Of a stretch of DNA of 7,950 nt, positions 6,252 to 7,950 are shown piece by piece (position 1 is the first letter of the stretch; every line of letters begins with the position of its first letter). Origin of the DNA: an uncultured Campylobacter sp. (GTDB taxonomy: Bacteria; Campylobacterota; Campylobacteria; Campylobacterales; Campylobacteraceae). A program made the translations under genes and the position numbers. Where the stretch lies: contig CALISV010000131.1 of assembly GCA_938041615.1 (NCBI GenBank), forward strand, positions 1 through 7,950, written 5' to 3'. The notes beneath the pieces were generated by a model. It searched no databases. It had not been told where the DNA came from and was given only the letters and a program-made list of their open reading frames with translations.

Positions 6252-6475
6252 TTTTATCCTTTGTAAAGCTCCTATCACGCGGCGTTTTGTAGCAAAAAGC
6301 TTTGAGATACTTGCCTTGAAATTTGAGTAAGAGATTATATAAAATCTCGGCTAAATTTGGAGTAAAACGAGAATTTTTGCGAGCTAAAATTTGACGGGCT
6401 TTACGGCGGTAAATTTGATGCTAAAAAGTAAAATTTGTAAATTTTGAGGGAATTGAAAATTAGGGGAAAATTTAA
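6252..6475. other. AT-rich leader and promoter region of ppa
   Basis: This noncoding stretch, about 220 bp, lies between the BOF gene and ppa. It carries the ppa promoter and, farther from ppa, AAATTT words starting at 6319, 6353, 6387, 6411, 6431 and 6439. Such words are frequent across this whole genome segment, so their spacing may mean little, though they could give bent DNA upstream of the promoter. No gene is supported here. Confidence 0.5.
6327..6348 (-). promoter_or_regulatory. Probable sigma-70 promoter of ppa with an overlapping palindrome
   Basis: The minus strand reads GATTTTATATAATCTC, with a consensus TATAAT at 6339-6334. Transcription would start near 6327, leaving about a 75-nt leader before ppa. 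No clear -35 box is seen, which is normal in Campylobacter. The -10 lies inside a palindrome: GAGATT (6331-6336) and AATCTC (6343-6348) are exact reverse complements. Confidence 0.55.
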
Positions 6476-6491
6476 GGCGGCGAACCGCCCT
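6474..6491 (-). terminator. Hairpin after the BOF gene, probable terminator
   Basis: GGCGG (6476-6480), loop CGAA (6481-6484) and CCGCC (6485-6489) form a GC-rich stem starting 6 nt past the BOF stop codon. On the minus strand it is followed by TTAAATTTT, an imperfect T run, so termination may be partial. Confidence 0.55.
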
Positions 6492-6495
6492 AAAA

Positions 6496-6879
6496 TTATT
6501 TGATTATTTCGATAGTTTTTACGTCGATAGAGGTTTTCATAAAATCTTTATCGACCTCACCGTAGATGCGCACAGGCGTATTTTCATCGACGGTTACGCC
6601 TCTCCAGTCTTTGTGATCGATCTCGACTTCGATCGTGTCGCCGTTTTTATCGACGAACTGGTAGTGCTCAGGGCGAAACTCGGAGACGATCTTGCCCTCA
6701 AGCACGACGCGAGCGTCATCCGGTAGCGCTAGGGCTTGTTTTACGGTACTTGCGCTCATGGCGCCTTTACCGACGAAGCCGCCTTGATTTGTTGCGTTTT
6801 GCGCGCTTGAGCCAGTAAATCCGCCTGCTGCAAACATTGCGCTAGCAAGAGCCGCTGATAAAACTATTTTCTTAAACAT
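6496..6879 (-). CDS. Exported BOF (YgiW/YdeI, NirD-type OB-fold) family protein
   Basis: This is a small exported protein of the bacterial OB-fold family (DUF388), whose enterobacterial members YgiW and YdeI are periplasmic and linked to stress tolerance. It has 127 residues. Residues 1-20 are a signal peptide (MFKK, then a hydrophobic LSAALASAMFAAGG). Residues 21-42 are a Gly/Ser/Asn-rich linker. The OB domain spans 43-127: STVKQALALPDDARVVLEGK, then HYQFVDKNGDTIEVEIDHKDWRG (split here as residues 72-94), then the RIYGEVDKDF strand and IDVKTIEI at the end. The start ATG has AAAGGA 5 nt upstream. It has its own promoter region and a hairpin after its stop, so it is probably monocistronic. The role in Campylobacter is unproven; a ligand-binding or stress function is inferred from relatives. 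Confidence 0.85.
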   Translation of the reverse strand: MFKKIVLSAALASAMFAAGGFTGSSAQNATNQGGFVGKGAMSASTVKQALALPDDARVVLEGKIVSEFRPEHYQFVDKNGDTIEVEIDHKDWRGVTVDENTPVRIYGEVDKDFMKTSIDVKTIEIIK

Positions 6880-6900
6880 TACGTATCCTTTAAAATTTTA

Positions 6901-6950
6901 TGTGATTTTCGTGAAATCATAGTGCGGATTTTAATGATATTTCGTGAATT
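6901..6950 (-). promoter_or_regulatory. Promoter of the BOF gene with two operator-like repeats
   Basis: On the minus strand, TATGAT (6921-6916) is a plausible -10 box about 37 nt before the start codon. The nonamer TTTCGTGAA occurs twice, at 6907-6915 and 6940-6948, 33 bp apart or about three helical turns. The first copy sits in an inverted repeat TGATTT-TCGTG-AAATCA (6903-6919) that overlaps the -10. This pattern resembles a pair of binding sites for a dimeric regulator. The regulator is unknown. Confidence 0.4.
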
Positions 6951-6977
6951 ATTTGTTAATTTGTATTTATGGAAAGC

Positions 6978-7013
6978 TTAAATTTAGAGCCTGGCTTGAG
7001 GCTCTAAATTTAA
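6978..7013 (-). terminator. Intrinsic terminator of adk
   Basis: A perfect 15-bp stem pairs 6978-6992 with 6999-7013 around a 6-nt loop (GGCTTG). It begins 3 nt past the adk stop codon. The lower stem is A/T only (TTAAATTT), so the minus transcript ends the stem with an A/U-rich stretch rather than a separate T run. It separates adk from the BOF gene. Confidence 0.75.
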
Positions 7014-7016
7014 TAT

Positions 7017-7583
7017 TTATAGGCTATTTACGAGAGCCTTGACGTCGGCCACGATAGGCTCGATCGCACGCTCGCCGTTTACGACGTGAAGCAGGCCTTT
7101 TTCTTTGTAAAATTTTCGTATCGCCTCGATCGGCTCCAAATAAACCTTCATGCGGTTGTTGAAAACCTCGTTGTTGTCGTCGGCTCCGCGTGCTCGTCCG
7201 AGTACTCTCTCGCGTGCGACGGCTTCGCTAACGTCCACTTCGATCACGCCTTTTAACGCGATCTCGTTTTGCGCGGCTAGCACCTTGTCTAGCTCGGTCA
7301 TCTGCTCGACGCTGCGTGGATAGCCGTCGATGATGACGTTTGATTTTTCCGAGCTTTTGATCGCCGAGACGATCGCGTTTACGACGACGTCAAGCGGGAC
7401 TAGGTTACCCTTCGAGATGAAACCGTCTATTAGTTTGCCTAGCTCTGAGCCGCTGGCAACCTCTGCGCGTAGCAGATCGCCGGTCGAGAAGTGCGCAAAT
7501 TTAGCATCTTCTTGCGCAATTAGCGATGCGTCGGTGGTTTTGCCGGAGCCTGGAGCGCCGATGATTAAAAATAGTTTTTTCAT
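7017..7583 (-). CDS. adk: Adenylate kinase
   Basis: This cytoplasmic enzyme interconverts ATP + AMP and 2 ADP. The 188 residues form the short-LID type: there is no cysteine zinc-binding LID, only a short loop [16 protein letters not shown] at 129-144. The P-loop is GAPGSGKTT (9-17). The AMP-binding segment [10 protein letters not shown] (33-42) and the strongly conserved DGYPRS (86-91) are intact, and R130, R132 and R144 supply arginines near the phosphates. The start ATG (7583-7581) has AAAGGA about 7 nt upstream. Downstream is a strong hairpin terminator. It lies between the aspS end and ppa in the same orientation, as I recall from other campylobacters. Confidence 0.96.
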   Translation of the reverse strand: MKKLFLIIGAPGSGKTTDASLIAQEDAKFAHFSTGDLLRAEVASGSELGKLIDGFISKGNLVPLDVVVNAIVSAIKSSEKSNVIIDGYPRSVEQMTELDKVLAAQNEIALKGVIEVDVSEAVARERVLGRARGADDNNEVFNNRMKVYLEPIEAIRKFYKEKGLLHVVNGERAIEPIVADVKALVNSL

Positions 7584-7608
7584 AAATTTTCCTTTAAACG
7601 GCTTGCCT

Positions 7609-7621
7609 TTTTCTGCTTATA
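7609..7621 (-). promoter_or_regulatory. Possible adk promoter -10 element
   Basis: On the minus strand, TATAAG (7621-7616) differs from TATAAT at one position and lies about 33 nt before the adk start, so transcription could begin near 7609. The DNA upstream of it is A/T-rich (TTAAAATTTAAAAT), as is typical of Campylobacter promoters that lack a -35 box. Confidence 0.35.
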
Positions 7622-7672
7622 CTTCGCTCGATTTTAAATTTTAAGCTCGATGAACTACGTGTTCTATCTGCA

Positions 7673-7798
7673 TTAAAAATTAAAATCCGCCTCGTCTAAG
7701 CAAAAAATACTTCGCCTTTTCTTTAAAATAAAAAATAAAATTCAATAAATTTGTAGCGGAAGTATCGCCAAGCTAGACTAGGCGGTTTTAAAATTTAA
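7673..7798. repeat. Large imperfect inverted repeat between aspS and adk
   Basis: The left arm 7673-7716 and right arm 7756-7798 are reverse complements at roughly three quarters of positions. Matched blocks include CCGCCT, GTCTA, GC and ATACTTC (read on the left arm), plus A/T-rich ends. The loop is about 39 nt and very A/T-rich. Read on the minus strand, the inner stem ATACTTC...GAAGTAT is followed by a T6 run, as in a terminator. No coding frame explains it. Confidence 0.6.
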
Positions 7799-7843
7799 GC
7801 GTGCGCTAGGCGTGTAGCCTGCGGAGCGTAAAATTTTAAAACC
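7784..7843. repeat. Second inverted repeat sharing an arm with the first
   Basis: GGTTTTAAAATTTAAGCG (7784-7801) pairs with CGTAAAATTTTAAAACC (7827-7843), nearly perfectly with one bulge or mismatch. Inside lies a small GC-rich hairpin, CGC(T)AGGC-GTGTA-GCCTGCG (7804-7823). The arm 7784-7798 is also the outer arm of the preceding inverted repeat, so both cannot form at once. The region is downstream of aspS and upstream of adk. Confidence 0.55.
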
Positions 7844-7879
7844 AACGACGTATAGCGCAGCGAGACGACGCTTTATAGT

Positions 7880-7950
7880 TTATTTTTCTTTTTCTCGCAG
7901 CCTTAACCCTAATTCCCTCAACTGCTCGCCGCTAGCTTCGCTAGGCGCCT
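7880..7950 (-). CDS. aspS: C-terminal end of aspartyl-tRNA synthetase (partial)
   Basis: From the right edge the minus strand reads APSEASGEQLRELGLRLREK and then EK before a TAA stop (7882-7880), 22 complete codons. The APSEA...EQLRELGLRLR pattern fits the extreme C-terminus of bacterial-type AspRS, and the position directly upstream of adk is where I recall aspS in C. jejuni. No catalytic motif is inside the window, so the call rests on this short tail and on gene order. In related epsilonproteobacteria AspRS is non-discriminating and also charges tRNA-Asn, which GatCAB then amidates. Confidence 0.7.
   Translation of the reverse strand, partial: APSEASGEQLRELGLRLREKEK

Noticed and set aside
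6252..6278. Upstream ATG extending ppa by nine residues
   Set aside because: There is no ribosome-binding site before it, while the ATG at 6251 has AAAGGA at good spacing and gives the normal family N-terminus.
1..7950. CRISPR array, toxin-antitoxin pair, restriction or other defence locus
   Set aside because: No regularly spaced repeats and no recognisable defence gene are present. The only candidate, the DUF2130 nuclease-like core, is treated as a finding rather than a defence call.

Overview
The window looks like chromosomal DNA of a Campylobacter, probably one of the higher-GC oral or intestinal species (C. rectus, showae, curvus or concisus type). Three things suggest this: the constant AAATTT/TAAATTT words in coding and intergenic DNA, the AAAGGA ribosome-binding sites, and the minus-strand order aspS, adk, (a small exported protein), ppa, which resembles the aspS-adk-ppa order I recall from C. 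jejuni. The species is inferred, not proven.

Layout. 1-1218 (minus): a polar amino-acid ABC importer, with the permease gene overlapping the start of the ATPase gene by 8 bp; the ATPase runs off the left edge. 1219-1358: divergent promoter region. 1359-4097 (plus): putP, a Na+/proline symporter, followed with no gap (TAAATG) by a 415-residue DUF2130 coiled-coil protein. Directly after it, again at a TAAATG, begins a short third reading frame, which is cut at 4181 by an insertion sequence. 4181-4932: a 752-bp IS1595-type element with perfect 17-bp terminal inverted repeats and a broken transposase gene. 4933-5106: intergenic DNA carrying two opposed intrinsic terminators. 5107-7583 (minus): a DUF937 gene with an apparent 1-nt frameshift in an A7 tract, ppa (inorganic pyrophosphatase), an exported BOF/YgiW-type protein, and adk (adenylate kinase). 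7584-7879: noncoding DNA with two large overlapping inverted repeats. 7880-7950 (minus): the last codons of what is very probably aspS.

Functionally, the left part is solute uptake (amino acids by ABC transport, proline by Na+ symport). The right part is core metabolism: adenylate kinase and pyrophosphatase both serve nucleotide and pyrophosphate balance, including the AMP and PPi released by aminoacyl-tRNA synthetases such as AspRS. Most genes are ordinary. The points that merit a second look are the nuclease-like core of the DUF2130 protein coupled to putP, the way the IS is broken around its first catalytic Asp, the gene the IS may have truncated, the DUF937 frameshift, the competing hairpins between aspS and adk, and a paired operator-like repeat before the exported stress-type protein. 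I see no CRISPR array, tRNA, rRNA or phage genes, and nothing I would confidently call a new defence or genetic system.
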